This document shows positions 23,953 to 32,813 of a DNA stretch of 64,000 nt, in pieces. How positions within the stretch are numbered: position 1 is the stretch's first letter; each line of letters opens with the position of its first letter. Position numbers and translations under genes: made by a program. The notes under the pieces are model-generated. The model had not been told where the DNA came from, made no database searches, and saw only the letters and a list, made by a program, of their open reading frames with translations. The DNA lies in contig NZ_OY829290.1 in the NCBI RefSeq assembly GCF_963691685.1, positions 806,001-870,000 on the forward strand, given 5' to 3'. This DNA is from Thalassovita sp. GTDB lineage: Bacteria; Pseudomonadota; Alphaproteobacteria; Rhodobacterales; Rhodobacteraceae.

Positions 23953-23989
23953 GTACACATGGGGGACAGCCCCCGAGGGAGGAGGCGCC

Positions 23990-24517
23990 ATGCTGCGGCG
24001 ATTTTTAGACGGGCTTTATCTGACGGCAGGCTGGATTGCCGCGCTGTCGATCCTATTCATCTGCGTGATCGTCACCGCGCAGGTCAGCCTGAACATTCTG
24101 GCGCGTATCGGCGGGCCTGATCTCTCATTCACTATTCCATCTTATGCGGATTTTGCTGGCTTTGCGCTGGCCACTGCCAGCTTCATGGCGCTGTCCTACA
24201 CCCTGCGTCTGGGCGGCCACATCCGGGTCAACCTGCTGATCCAACGTCTCAGCCAAGGGCCGCGCTGGCTGTTGGAGCTGACGACGCTGGCGCTGGGGGC
24301 GGCCATGTCGGGCTATGCCACTTATTTCGCCGGCTCCCTCCTGTGGGAGAGCTGGCACTACGGGGATATGTCGACAGGTATCGTTGCGATCCCTCTGTGG
24401 ATCCCGCAGCTGTCGATGGTTGGGGGCCTGGGCCTGCTGACCGTTGCGCTGGTGGATACCTTTGTTGAGGCGCTGATTGCGCGCAAACCCATCCTGGCGG
24501 ATGAAGGGTCGGAGTAA
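23990..24517 (+). CDS. TRAP transporter small permease (DctQ type)
   Basis: A 175-residue protein with four hydrophobic segments (around 10-35, 50-70, 90-112, 130-155). Signature features are SYADFAGFALATASFMALSYTLRLGGHIRVNLL and the WIPQLSMVGGLGLL end. It pairs with the large permease to form the sodium-driven transporter. ATG 23990 has GGAGG close by; a TTG 39 bases upstream is less likely. Four bases separate it from dctM. Confidence 0.9.
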   Translation: MLRRFLDGLYLTAGWIAALSILFICVIVTAQVSLNILARIGGPDLSFTIPSYADFAGFALATASFMALSYTLRLGGHIRVNLLIQRLSQGPRWLLELTTLALGAAMSGYATYFAGSLLWESWHYGDMSTGIVAIPLWIPQLSMVGGLGLLTVALVDTFVEALIARKPILADEGSE

Positions 24518-24521
24518 CAAA

Positions 24522-25832
24522 ATGCCTGAATTGTCTGATCCTATCGTCTTTTCGATCCTTCTGGCCGTTTTGCTGGCGCTGCTGGCTGCGGGCCTTTGGG
24601 TAGCCATGTCATTGATCGTGATGGCCTTTGTCGCGATTGCCTTCTTTTCAAACGCACCCGAAGGTCTGGTGCTGGCCACCACCCTTTGGGGGCACAGCCA
24701 CAGCTGGCCTCTGGCCGCGCTGCCCCTGTTTATCCTGATGGGGGAAATCCTGCTCAGATCCCGCCTGTCTGAGGATATGTTCAGCGGTCTGGCGCCCTGG
24801 CTCAGCCGGGTACCGGGCCGTCTGCTGCACGTCAACATTCTAGGCTGCGCGATCTTTGCTGCGGTCTCCGGCTCCTCCGCCGCGACTGCCGCCACCATTG
24901 GCCGGATGTCGGTGCCTGAGTTGAAAGAGCGCGGCTACCCCGACAGTCTGATCCTTGGCACCTTGGCAGGGTCTGCCACGCTGGGGCTGTTGATCCCACC
25001 CTCGATCATCCTGATTGTCTATGGGGTGGCCACCGAACAATCCATTGCCCGCTTGTTTGTGGCCGGTGTGCTGCCGGGCGCCATGCTGGTGGGGCTGTTC
25101 GCCGCCTATGTTGCCCTGCGGGCGTTTATGAACAAGAATCTGATCCCCGATGAAGGGCCCGCGGTGCCCTTCATGGAAAAGCTCAAAGCCTCACGCCGGC
25201 TGATCCCCGTGCTGCTGCTGATCTGCGGTGTGATCGGCACGATCTATTCCGGTGTTGCCTCGCCCACCGATGCGGCGGCGATCGGGGTGGTGCTGTCGCT
25301 GATCCTTGCCATGCTGTCTGGTGGCTTTGGCATGGCCCAGTTCAAAGAGGCGCTGCTGTCGGCCACCCGCACCTCGGCCATGATTGCCTTTATCCTGATG
25401 GGCGCAGCCTTCCTTGCGATTGCCATGGGCTTCACCGGGATCCCGCGCAATCTGGCAACCTGGATCGGCACCTTTAACCTGTCGCCCTATGCGCTGCTGG
25501 CGGTGCTGACTGTTTTCTTCATCATCCTGGGCTGTTTCCTCGATGGCATTTCGGTCGTGGTGCTGACCACATCGATCATCCTGCCAATGGTGGAGGCCGT
25601 GGGCATCGATCCCCTGTGGTTCGGCATCTACCTTGTGCTGGTGGTGGAGATGAGCCAGATCACCCCGCCGGTGGGCTTCAACCTCTTCGTGATCCAGGGG
25701 CTTACGGGATATAACATCCTGAAGGTCGCAAAGGCGGCGCTGCCGTTCTTCTTCCTGCTATTGCTGGGCGTTTTGCTGATCACGGCCTTCCCGGGGATCG
25801 TGACCGTGCTGCCAAACGCGATGGGCAACTAA
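24522..25832 (+). CDS. TRAP transporter large permease (DctM type)
   Basis: A 436-residue membrane protein with about 12 hydrophobic segments. Family motifs are LFILMGEILLRSRLSEDMF, GCAIFAAVSGSSAATAATIG (the transport-site loop), GTLAGSATLGLLIPPSI and ITPPVGFNLFVIQGLTG. It carries the substrate with sodium. The ATG at 24522 has a GGAG just upstream, inside the dctQ stop region; the upstream-extended frame lacks a good start. Confidence 0.93.
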   Translation: MPELSDPIVFSILLAVLLALLAAGLWVAMSLIVMAFVAIAFFSNAPEGLVLATTLWGHSHSWPLAALPLFILMGEILLRSRLSEDMFSGLAPWLSRVPGRLLHVNILGCAIFAAVSGSSAATAATIGRMSVPELKERGYPDSLILGTLAGSATLGLLIPPSIILIVYGVATEQSIARLFVAGVLPGAMLVGLFAAYVALRAFMNKNLIPDEGPAVPFMEKLKASRRLIPVLLLICGVIGTIYSGVASPTDAAAIGVVLSLILAMLSGGFGMAQFKEALLSATRTSAMIAFILMGAAFLAIAMGFTGIPRNLATWIGTFNLSPYALLAVLTVFFIILGCFLDGISVVVLTTSIILPMVEAVGIDPLWFGIYLVLVVEMSQITPPVGFNLFVIQGLTGYNILKVAKAALPFFFLLLLGVLLITAFPGIVTVLPNAMGN

Positions 25833-25863
25833 GCCAGCGATCTCGAGACCTGACAGTGGCCTC

Positions 25864-26382
25864 CTAGAGGGAGGCCGCCGCCCGACTGGCCTGATCGTAA
25901 AGGCCGGACAGCGCCCGAAGCGAGGCCGCTATTTCGCGCAGCTCATCGCCCTCAATGCCCGCACGTGGCAGCACTTCCAACAGACATTGTTCGCGCACTT
26001 CCTTATAGCGTTCGCACAGGCTGCGCCCTTCGGCGGAGGTGGTGTAAAACACCTCCTTGCCGCGCTTTTCCGAATCCAGCAGCCCCATCTTCAACAGCTT
26101 ACGCAGGGCATAGTTGACGGTATGAGTGTCTTCGAGGTTCAGCAGAAAACAGATATCGCTCAGCCGTTTTTCCCGGTCACGGTGGTTGGTGTTGTGCAGC
26201 ACCAAAACCTCCAGCGGTGACAGTTCCGGCATGCCTGCGGCGGCCATACAGCGCTGCATCCAGCGGTTAAACGCGTTGTGGATGATGATCAGCCCGTATT
26301 CCAATTCGGACATTTCCCACCCATCGCCCTCAGCCAGATGGCGGGAGGAGACAATGCGGCGTTTTCCGGCACGTTCGGTCAT
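25864..26382 (-). CDS. MarR-family transcriptional regulator
   Basis: A 172-residue winged-helix protein. LSPLEVLVLHNTNHRDREKRLSDICFLL, then EDTHTVNYALRKLLKMGLLDSEKRGKEVFYTTSAEG, give the helix-turn-helix and wing of the MarR fold, and the C-terminal helix supports dimerisation. It is convergent with the dctPQM operon, and the same CTGACATTTTG motif stands before this gene and before dctP, so it probably controls itself and the pxp/TRAP genes. Its effector might be the transported acid, which is inference. Confidence 0.88.
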   Translation of the reverse strand: MTERAGKRRIVSSRHLAEGDGWEMSELEYGLIIIHNAFNRWMQRCMAAAGMPELSPLEVLVLHNTNHRDREKRLSDICFLLNLEDTHTVNYALRKLLKMGLLDSEKRGKEVFYTTSAEGRSLCERYKEVREQCLLEVLPRAGIEGDELREIAASLRALSGLYDQASRAAASL

Positions 26383-26406
26383 GGTGAGCCCTTTTACCTT
26401 GGGGAT

Positions 26407-26449
26407 ATTCTGACATTTTGCAGGTGTTGCCTATGTGCGGCAACAGAAT
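26407..26449. promoter_or_regulatory. palindromes upstream of the MarR gene
   Basis: CTGACATTTTG (26410-26420) matches the site before dctP. Next to it is the perfect inverted repeat TGTTGCC-tatgtgc-GGCAACA (26425-26445), with outer ATTCTG/CAGAAT arms. They lie 25-67 bases in front of the regulator start, fit for autoregulation. Confidence 0.45.
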
Positions 26450-26550
26450 AACACCGTCAAATCACCGAAAAGAAAGTCACCTATTCCCTGATTTACCCTT
26501 TTTCCAAGATTTCTTTCGCTTTTGCGCGATTCACGCAATTTTCACTCGCA

Positions 26551-26591
26551 ATGTTAGCGCTAATATGTTTAATCCGCGTTAGCGCTAGCAG
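26551..26591. promoter_or_regulatory. two TTAGCGCTAA-type operators upstream of gap
   Basis: TTAGCGCTAA (26554-26563) and TTAGCGCTAG (26579-26588) are spaced by 25 bp, about two and a half helical turns, and lie 63-97 bases before the gap start codon. Palindromes with a central GCGC are typical for LacI-family repressors. A LacI-type carbon-metabolism regulator of Rhodobacter (CceR) is reported to use a similar site; I state that from memory. Confidence 0.6.
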
Positions 26592-26650
26592 GGCGCGAGT
26601 CGTCTTGTATTGCACCTATTCGGACCCCGCATTCCACGAAGGAGACACCC

Positions 26651-27655
26651 ATGACCACGAAACTTGCCATCAACGGGTTTGGCCGCATCGGCCGCTGCGT
26701 GTTGCGCGCGTGGATCGAATCCGGGCGTAAGGACATTGAAATCGTTGCGATTAACGATCTGGGTCCGGTGGCCACCAACGCGCACCTGCTGCAGTTTGAC
26801 AGTGTGCACGGCCATCTGAACGCTGACATTGTGGTGGAAGAGAACGCCCTGATCGTTAACGGTCACCGCATTCGTGTGACCGCCGAACGCAACCCTGCTG
26901 ATCTGCCCTGGGGCGATGTCGACATCGCGCTGGAATGCACCGGCATCTTCACCAAACGGGAAAAGGCCGCGGCGCATCTGGAAAACGGTTCCAATAAGGT
27001 GCTGATCTCGGCCCCGGGTGACGGCGCCGACCGTACGGTGGTGTTTGGTGTGAACCATCAGGACCTGACCGCCGAGGATATGGTTGTTTCCAACGCCTCC
27101 TGCACCACCAACTGTCTGGCCCCGGTTGCTAAGGTTCTGGACGATGCCTTCGGCATCGAGACCGGTTACATGACCACCGTGCATGCCTACACCGGTGACC
27201 AGCCGACGCTGGACACCATGCACAAGGACCTCTACCGCGCGCGGGCTGCGGCGCTGTCGATGATCCCGACCTCCACCGGTGCGGCGCGCGCCGTGTCGCT
27301 GGTACTGCCGCATCTGAAGGGCAAGCTGGACGGCTCGGCCATCCGCGTGCCGACCCCGAATGTTTCGGTTGTTGACCTGACCTTCATGCCGAAGAAAGGG
27401 ACCACTGTCGAAGAGGTGAACGCCGCGATTGAGGCCGCTGCCTCCGAAGGTCCGCTGAAGGGTGTGCTGGCCCGCAACGACCTGCCGCTGGTTTCCAGCG
27501 ACTTCAACCACAACCCGCATTCGTCGATCTTCGCCGCGGATCAGACCAAGGTCACTGATGGTGGCATGGTGCGTGTCCTCAGCTGGTATGACAACGAATG
27601 GGGCTTCTCGAACCGGATGCTGGACACCGCAGGTGCGATGGCAGCGCTGGGCTAA
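26651..27655 (+). CDS. gap: glyceraldehyde-3-phosphate dehydrogenase, type I
   Basis: A 334-residue enzyme that oxidises glyceraldehyde 3-phosphate to 1,3-bisphosphoglycerate. The NAD-binding fold starts with AINGFGRIGR, and IND (D36) after the second strand favours NAD over NADP. The catalytic C151 is in SNASCTTNCLAP; the activating His lies in TTVHAYTGDQ. The C-terminal WYDNEWGFSNRM is standard. AAGGAG is placed 8 bases before the ATG. The gene stands alone between the operator pair and a terminator; other glycolytic genes are not in the window. A genome of this group often has more than one gap copy. Confidence 0.96.
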   Translation: MTTKLAINGFGRIGRCVLRAWIESGRKDIEIVAINDLGPVATNAHLLQFDSVHGHLNADIVVEENALIVNGHRIRVTAERNPADLPWGDVDIALECTGIFTKREKAAAHLENGSNKVLISAPGDGADRTVVFGVNHQDLTAEDMVVSNASCTTNCLAPVAKVLDDAFGIETGYMTTVHAYTGDQPTLDTMHKDLYRARAAALSMIPTSTGAARAVSLVLPHLKGKLDGSAIRVPTPNVSVVDLTFMPKKGTTVEEVNAAIEAAASEGPLKGVLARNDLPLVSSDFNHNPHSSIFAADQTKVTDGGMVRVLSWYDNEWGFSNRMLDTAGAMAALG

Positions 27656-27674
27656 GCCCACCGAAGAGAACAGG

Positions 27675-27704
27675 AAAAAGGCCGGGGATCGCCCCGGCCT
27701 TTTG
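27675..27704. terminator. intrinsic terminator, bidirectional, between gap and galM
   Basis: AAAAAGGCCGGGG-atcg-CCCCGGCCTTTT ends gap, and on the minus strand also ends galM (stop at 27707). Confidence 0.9.
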
Positions 27705-27706
27705 CG

Positions 27707-28699
27707 TTAGATCCTGCTGATTTTGAAGCGGCTGGTCTGCCGGTAGGTCTGTCCCGGTTCCAACAGGATTGACGGATACTCCGGATGGTTCGGCGCATCG
27801 GGCCAGTGCTGCGGCTCCAGCGCAAGGCCGGCATTGGCGCCGTAAGGGTGGGGATGATGACCGCGCCCGGTGTTGAGACCCGCGCCGTCATAGACCTGCA
27901 GACCCGGCTCATTGGTCGCTACCTCCAGCCGCAACTTATCCGTCTGCACGACCGCCGCCAGCGGCATATCCCCTTGCCCCGCAAGGCAGAAGTTGTGGTC
28001 GAGCCCTTCTGTTTCGGGCCGCAAAACAGGGGCTGCGCTGCGATAATCAAATCCGCTGCCCATCACCGGCGCCGGGGCGCCAAGGGGGATGTTTTCATCA
28101 TCCAGCGGCAGGTAGGTTTCGGCCATGACCTGCAGTTCTGTGCCGTGTAGCGCAGGGGATGTGTCCAGCTTCCAATAGCTGTGATGGGCCGGGTTGCAAT
28201 AGGTGGTCTGCTCAGCGGTTGCCTCAATTTCCAACAGCAGGGCGCTGTCCTCTTCCAGACTGTAGCGCGCCTTGAGGGTGATTGGTCCCGGTAGCCCACC
28301 CACACCATCGGCTTGGGTGATCATCAAGGTCACGCTGGCCTCACTATGTGACAGGATCCGCCAATTGGCCTGCCCAATGCCGTCGTCGCCGCCATGCAAC
28401 GTGGTGATGCCGTTTTCGTTGCGTTCCAACTCCAGTGTCCGATCGCCCAGCGGCGCGCGGCCTTTGGCGATCCGATTGGCAACAGGGCCCACAATGGCCC
28501 CGAAATAGCGCATTTCATCAAGGTAGGGGGGGAAGTCAGGCGCCCCCAGAACCAGCGCATGGCCGATGCCTTCGACACGGAAATCCTGCAGGCTGGCGCC
28601 CCAGGTCATCACCTTTGCGGTCACACCGGCGCGTTGCAGGGGCACGCGTTCAACCACCTCACCATTGGGGGTGGTGCCAAAGGGATGCCGTGTGCTCAT
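27707..28699 (-). CDS. galM: aldose 1-epimerase
   Basis: A 330-residue galactose-mutarotase-fold enzyme that interconverts alpha and beta anomers of aldoses. Visible blocks are YFGAIVGPVANRIAKGR (sugar-binding Arg), TTLHGGDDG (His), CNPAHHSYWKLD (catalytic His) and ILLEPGQTYRQTSRFKI with the general-base Glu. ATG 28699 has GAAGG in front; an upstream TTG at 28714 is weaker. It follows hyi by 54 bases on the same strand and is probably co-transcribed. Confidence 0.9.
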   Translation of the reverse strand: MSTRHPFGTTPNGEVVERVPLQRAGVTAKVMTWGASLQDFRVEGIGHALVLGAPDFPPYLDEMRYFGAIVGPVANRIAKGRAPLGDRTLELERNENGITTLHGGDDGIGQANWRILSHSEASVTLMITQADGVGGLPGPITLKARYSLEEDSALLLEIEATAEQTTYCNPAHHSYWKLDTSPALHGTELQVMAETYLPLDDENIPLGAPAPVMGSGFDYRSAAPVLRPETEGLDHNFCLAGQGDMPLAAVVQTDKLRLEVATNEPGLQVYDGAGLNTGRGHHPHPYGANAGLALEPQHWPDAPNHPEYPSILLEPGQTYRQTSRFKISRI

Positions 28700-28753
28700 G
28701 GTCGGGGCCTTCAATTGTTATCGCTCACATGAAGGCCTCGCAGATCGGGCGAG

Positions 28754-29521
28754 TCAATCCTGAAACAGGTCCAGCCAGCCCAGTGAGGCCTCGGTCGTGC
28801 CCTCGGGCCGATACTCTGCCCCAAGGGGCGCGCTGTATCCGGCCTGATCCAAATGCGCAAAGACGCTGCGATAGTCCAAATCCCCAACATCCGGGCGGCC
28901 CCGGGCTGGCACACCGGCGAACTGTACGTGCCCGATCAAAGGCGCATGTTGCGCCAATCCGGCGATCACATCGTCCCCCATGCGGGCCACGTGGTAGCAA
29001 TCAAACATCAGTTTTATATTGTCTGCTCCCACCTCAGCAATGATGTCAGCCGCTTGGTCGAGCGTGGTCAGGAAGTAACCCGGCACGTCATGGCTGTTGA
29101 TCGGCTCAATCAGCAGGGCCAGACCATGCGCCGCGGCACGCGCGCAGCCATAGCGTAGGTTTTCCACAAATGCTGCACGGGCTTCTGCCCCGTCGGCCTT
29201 GCCTGCCATCACGTGAATATTGGCTATGTTGGTGGCGACGGCATAACCGATCGCCTGATCAATTGCGGCGCGGGCTGCGGCCTGTCTGTGGGGCAAGGCG
29301 GCCAGGCCAAATTCGCCTGCATCCAGATCACCCGGTGCTGTGTTCAGGCCCATCATTGGCAGCCCGGTGTCCTGCAGGGCAGCACGCACCTCATCTGGGT
29401 CCACATCATAGGGAAAGTGGCATTCCACCGCGTCAAACCCGGCCGCATGGGCGGCGCGGATCGCTGCAGGCAAGGGCAGGTCAGCCCAAAGAAATCCCAG
29501 ATTTGCAGAAAATTTCGCCAT
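28754..29521 (-). CDS. hyi: hydroxypyruvate isomerase-like sugar isomerase
   Basis: A 255-residue TIM-barrel protein of the xylose-isomerase-like family. It begins FSANLGFLWADLPLPAAIRAA and AGFDAVECHFPYDV; metal ligands are visible in LIEPINSHDVPGYF (Glu), KLMFDCYHVARM (Asp, His) and GAEYRP (Glu). Relatives interconvert hydroxypyruvate and tartronate semialdehyde or isomerise 2-oxo-tetronates; the exact substrate is open. GAGGG lies before the ATG. It is divergent from the thiamin operon leader. Confidence 0.85.
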   Translation of the reverse strand: MAKFSANLGFLWADLPLPAAIRAAHAAGFDAVECHFPYDVDPDEVRAALQDTGLPMMGLNTAPGDLDAGEFGLAALPHRQAAARAAIDQAIGYAVATNIANIHVMAGKADGAEARAAFVENLRYGCARAAAHGLALLIEPINSHDVPGYFLTTLDQAADIIAEVGADNIKLMFDCYHVARMGDDVIAGLAQHAPLIGHVQFAGVPARGRPDVGDLDYRSVFAHLDQAGYSAPLGAEYRPEGTTEASLGWLDLFQD

Positions 29522-29631
29522 GCTTTCCCTCTGATTTTGCTGCCCTTTTTATGGCCTCTTGGTGTGCCCGGACGCAAGGGGTGGCGCAAGTTGGTTGACA
29601 GCGTGACGCCCGCGCCGCATGTTCGCGCCAC

Positions 29632-29741
29632 GTCAGGGGAGTCCCACCAAGGGGACTGAGAGGCTGACAGGGGCAAAGGCAACTTTGCACCGGCGACGCG
29701 ACCCTTAGAACCTGACCCAGTTGACACTGGCGTAGGGAGAC
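29632..29741 (+). promoter_or_regulatory. TPP riboswitch (THI element)
   Basis: The conserved core is clear: GGGGAGTCCC, GGGGACTGAGAGGCTG, then CGACCCTTAGAACCTGA and CCAGTTGACACTGGCGTAGG. The CUGAGA and CCUGAUC-like elements, here ACCTGACCC, bind the pyrimidine and pyrophosphate of thiamin pyrophosphate. It controls the thiC-thiD operon; the terminator that follows gives a transcriptional switch. Confidence 0.97.
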
Positions 29742-29763
29742 CAAGGGGAGCATTGCGCCCTTT

Positions 29764-29788
29764 GGGCCGCTATTGGGCCCTGTTTTTT
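29764..29788 (+). terminator. riboswitch-controlled terminator
   Basis: GGGCC-gctattg-GGCCC followed by TGTTTTTT lies 22 bases after the aptamer. It should form when TPP is bound and stop transcription before thiC. Confidence 0.75.
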
Positions 29789-29865
29789 GGGGACCAGTGC
29801 GGTCTCTTTCTACCTCATCGTTTGGCTTGGGTCTTTTCGAGTCTTGAACCTTGAGGAGACACCAG

Positions 29866-31689
29866 ATGAGCACTGAACCGAAGACCACGGACGCTCCGAC
29901 CCCGCAGATTTCCACCGGTGGACTGCCTGCTTCATCCAAGATTTACGTCCACGGCCAGATCCATGACGTGCAGGTGCCGATGCGCCAGATCCACGTCGGC
30001 GGTGGTGAGGCCCCGCAGGTGGTCTATGACAGCTCCGGCCCCTACACCGATCCGGCGGCCGAGATCGACATTCGCAAAGGTCTGGAAGACAAACGCGGCG
30101 CCTGGCTGGCTGAACGCGGTGACGTCGAAGCCTATGAAGGCCGCGCGGTCACCGCAGCCGACAACGGCTTTGCCAAGGGCGACAAGCTGGTGCCTGAGTT
30201 CCCCGCGATCCGCCCGCCGCTGCGCGCCAAAGGCGACAAGGCCGTGACCCAGCTGGCCTATGCCCGAGCCGGGATCGTCACGCCTGAGATGGAATTTGTG
30301 GCTATCCGCGAAAACAACGGCCGGATCGAAGCCTGGGAAAAGGCGCGTGACGGGCATGACTTTGGCGCCGCCATTCCCGATCTGGTGACGCCCGAGTTTG
30401 TCCGTCAGGAAATCGCCGAAGGCCGTGCAATCATCCCCGCCAACATCAACCACCGTGAGCTGGAGCCGATGATCATCGGCCGCAACTTCCTGGTCAAGAT
30501 CAACGCCAATATCGGCAACTCCGCCGTTACCTCCTCGATGGAGGAAGAGGTGGAGAAAATGGTCTGGGCGATCCGCTGGGGCGGCGACACGGTGATGGAC
30601 CTGTCGACCGGCCGCAACATCCACAACATCCGTGAATGGATCATCCGCAACGCACCGGTGCCGATCGGCACGGTGCCGCTCTATCAGGCGCTGGAAAAGG
30701 TGAACGGCATCGCCGAAGACCTGACCTGGGAAGTGTTCCGCGACACGCTGATCGAACAGGCCGAACAGGGCGTCGATTATTTCACCATCCACGCCGGTGT
30801 ACGTCTGCATATGGTGCCGATGACCGCGAAACGGGTGACAGGCATTGTGTCGCGCGGCGGTTCGATGATGGCCAAGTGGTGCCTGCATCACCACAAGGAA
30901 AGCTTCCTTTACGAGCATTTTGACGAGATCTGCGACATCTGCCGCAAGTATGATGTCTCCTTTTCGCTGGGGGATGGTCTGCGTCCCGGCTCCATCGCGG
31001 ACGCCAATGATGAGGCGCAGTTTGCCGAGTTGGAGACGCTGGGTGAACTGACCAAAATCGCCTGGGCCAAAGACTGTCAGGTGATGATCGAAGGGCCGGG
31101 CCATGTCGCGATGCACAAGATCAAGGCCAATATGGACAAGCAGCTGGAACATTGCCATGAGGCGCCGTTCTACACGCTTGGGCCGCTGACCACCGACATT
31201 GCGCCGGGCTATGACCACATCACCAGCGCCATTGGCGCGGCCATGATCGGTTGGTACGGTTGCGCGATGCTGTGCTACGTGACGCCAAAGGAACACCTTG
31301 GCCTGCCGGACCGTGACGACGTGAAAACCGGCGTGATAACCTACAAACTGGCCGCCCATGCCGCCGATCTGGCCAAGGGCCACCCCGGGGCGCAGGAGCG
31401 TGACGATGCGGTCAGCCGCGCTCGGTTTGAGTTCCGCTGGGAGGATCAGTTCAACCTCTCACTGGATCCCGATACGGCGCGTGACTTCCACGATGAAACC
31501 ATGCCGAAAGAGGCGCATAAGGTGGCGCATTTCTGTTCCATGTGTGGGCCCAAGTTCTGCTCCATGCGGATCAGCCATGACATCCGCGCCGAGGCCGAAA
31601 AGGCCGATGGTTTTGCCAAAATGGCAGCGAAGTTCCAGGAAGGGGGCGAGCTGTATGTGCCTGCCACCAAGGTGGAAGCGGCGGAATGA
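29866..31689 (+). CDS. thiC: phosphomethylpyrimidine synthase
   Basis: A 607-residue radical-SAM enzyme that rearranges aminoimidazole ribotide to hydroxymethylpyrimidine phosphate. The N-terminal part has KIYVHGQIHDVQVPMRQI; the barrel includes PANINHRELEPMIIGRNFLVKINANIGNS and GGDTVMDLSTG. The C-terminal C557-x2-C560-x4-C565 (CSMCGPKFC) binds the 4Fe-4S cluster. GAGGAG precedes the ATG. It is the first gene of the thi operon under the TPP riboswitch and overlaps thiO by 4 bp. Confidence 0.97.
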   Translation: MSTEPKTTDAPTPQISTGGLPASSKIYVHGQIHDVQVPMRQIHVGGGEAPQVVYDSSGPYTDPAAEIDIRKGLEDKRGAWLAERGDVEAYEGRAVTAADNGFAKGDKLVPEFPAIRPPLRAKGDKAVTQLAYARAGIVTPEMEFVAIRENNGRIEAWEKARDGHDFGAAIPDLVTPEFVRQEIAEGRAIIPANINHRELEPMIIGRNFLVKINANIGNSAVTSSMEEEVEKMVWAIRWGGDTVMDLSTGRNIHNIREWIIRNAPVPIGTVPLYQALEKVNGIAEDLTWEVFRDTLIEQAEQGVDYFTIHAGVRLHMVPMTAKRVTGIVSRGGSMMAKWCLHHHKESFLYEHFDEICDICRKYDVSFSLGDGLRPGSIADANDEAQFAELETLGELTKIAWAKDCQVMIEGPGHVAMHKIKANMDKQLEHCHEAPFYTLGPLTTDIAPGYDHITSAIGAAMIGWYGCAMLCYVTPKEHLGLPDRDDVKTGVITYKLAAHAADLAKGHPGAQERDDAVSRARFEFRWEDQFNLSLDPDTARDFHDETMPKEAHKVAHFCSMCGPKFCSMRISHDIRAEAEKADGFAKMAAKFQEGGELYVPATKVEAAE

Positions 31690-32624
31690 TCTGCACGGTT
31701 TTGGGGGCCGGTGTGGCGGGGCTTTGCGCCGCCACCGCCCTTGCAGAACGTGGCGCCGATGTCCGGGTGATCGATCCACGGGCGGTCACTGCGGCCTCGG
31801 CGCTGGCGGGGGGGATGCTGGCCCCTTTCTGCGAAGGCGAAAGCGCCCCGGATCTGGTGGTGCGCGCCGGTCAAGACGCCGCCGCATGGTGGGAGGCTCG
31901 GATCGGGCCGCTGACCCGCCGGGGAACCTTGGTTCTGGCACCCGCGCGGGATCAGGCGGAACTGCACCGGTTTGCCCGGGCCACCCGCGCTCATGAATGG
32001 GTGGTGCCCGCCACATTGGAACTGGCACTGGAAAACCGTTTTGCCCGCGGGCTTTACTACGCGTCTGAGGCCCATATGGACCCGCGTCGCGCCCTCAGCA
32101 TACTTCGTCAGCGGGCCGAGGGGCTGGGAGTGCGTTTCGCGGAACGTGGCAGCCCGGAAGGCCAGATCATCGACTGCCGGGGCTGGGCTGCACGGGATCT
32201 GCTGCCCGATCTCAGGGCGGTGCGCGGTGAAATGCTGCTGGTTGAGGCGCCCGATGTGCCTCTCAGCCGGACCCTGCGCCTGCTGCATCCGCGGTTCCCC
32301 TGTTACATCGTGCCGCGCGGGCTGGGCCGCTACATGATCGGTGCCACAATGGTCGAAAGCGAAGACAGTGGCGCCATCACCGCACGCGCCGCAATGGAAC
32401 TGCTGTCCGCCGCCTACACTGTGCATCCGGGCTTTGCCGAAGCGCGCATTCTTGAGGCCAGCGCCGGTCTGCGCCCGGCCTTCCCCGACAACATCCCTGC
32501 GATCCGCCAGACCGGCGGGCGCATTCACATGAACGGTATGTATCGCCACGGGTTCCTGATGGCACCCGTTCTGGCCGAGCAATTGGCCAATGACCTGATG
32601 GGAGGGCTGCAAAATGCGGGTTGA
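31686..32624 (+). CDS. thiO: glycine oxidase-type FAD enzyme of thiamin synthesis
   Basis: A 312-residue DAO-family flavoprotein that makes dehydroglycine for the thiazole ring. The FAD-binding GAGVAGLCAATALAERGADVRVID is at the N-terminus, followed by ALAGGMLAPFCEG. The end has LEASAGLRPAFPDNIPAI and GMYRHGFLMAPVLAEQLAN, in which the Arg-His pair lies at the substrate and flavin site. It overlaps thiC and thiS slightly, so the three are coupled. Some members are annotated only as FAD-dependent oxidoreductases, but the position in the operon supports ThiO. Confidence 0.9.
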   Translation: MICTVLGAGVAGLCAATALAERGADVRVIDPRAVTAASALAGGMLAPFCEGESAPDLVVRAGQDAAAWWEARIGPLTRRGTLVLAPARDQAELHRFARATRAHEWVVPATLELALENRFARGLYYASEAHMDPRRALSILRQRAEGLGVRFAERGSPEGQIIDCRGWAARDLLPDLRAVRGEMLLVEAPDVPLSRTLRLLHPRFPCYIVPRGLGRYMIGATMVESEDSGAITARAAMELLSAAYTVHPGFAEARILEASAGLRPAFPDNIPAIRQTGGRIHMNGMYRHGFLMAPVLAEQLANDLMGGLQNAG

Positions 32625-32811
32625 GGTGAACGGCAAAGGCCTGACAGCTCAGGTAGAAACACTGGCGGATCTGTTGACCGAACAGAGGTTTGAGGTGGCG
32701 GCCGTCGCCACGGCGGTGAACGGTCAGTTTGTGCCGCGGGGGGCTCGTGCGGATCATCCGCTCAATGACGGTGATCGGATTGAAGTCCTTGCGCCGATGC
32801 AGGGGGGCTAG
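32614..32811 (+). CDS. thiS: sulfur-carrier protein ThiS
   Basis: A 65-residue ubiquitin-fold protein ending in the required Gly-Gly (LAPMQGG). ThiF adenylates this end, and the resulting thiocarboxylate gives sulfur to ThiG. It begins MRVEVNGKGLTAQVETLADLL and starts 11 bp inside thiO. The spacer to thiG is 2 bases. Confidence 0.92.
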   Translation: MRVEVNGKGLTAQVETLADLLTEQRFEVAAVATAVNGQFVPRGARADHPLNDGDRIEVLAPMQGG

Positions 32812-32813
32812 CG

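Noticed and set aside
29932..31383. 483-codon minus-strand frame opposite thiC
   Set aside because: A shadow of thiC, which has all catalytic motifs; the antisense product resembles nothing.
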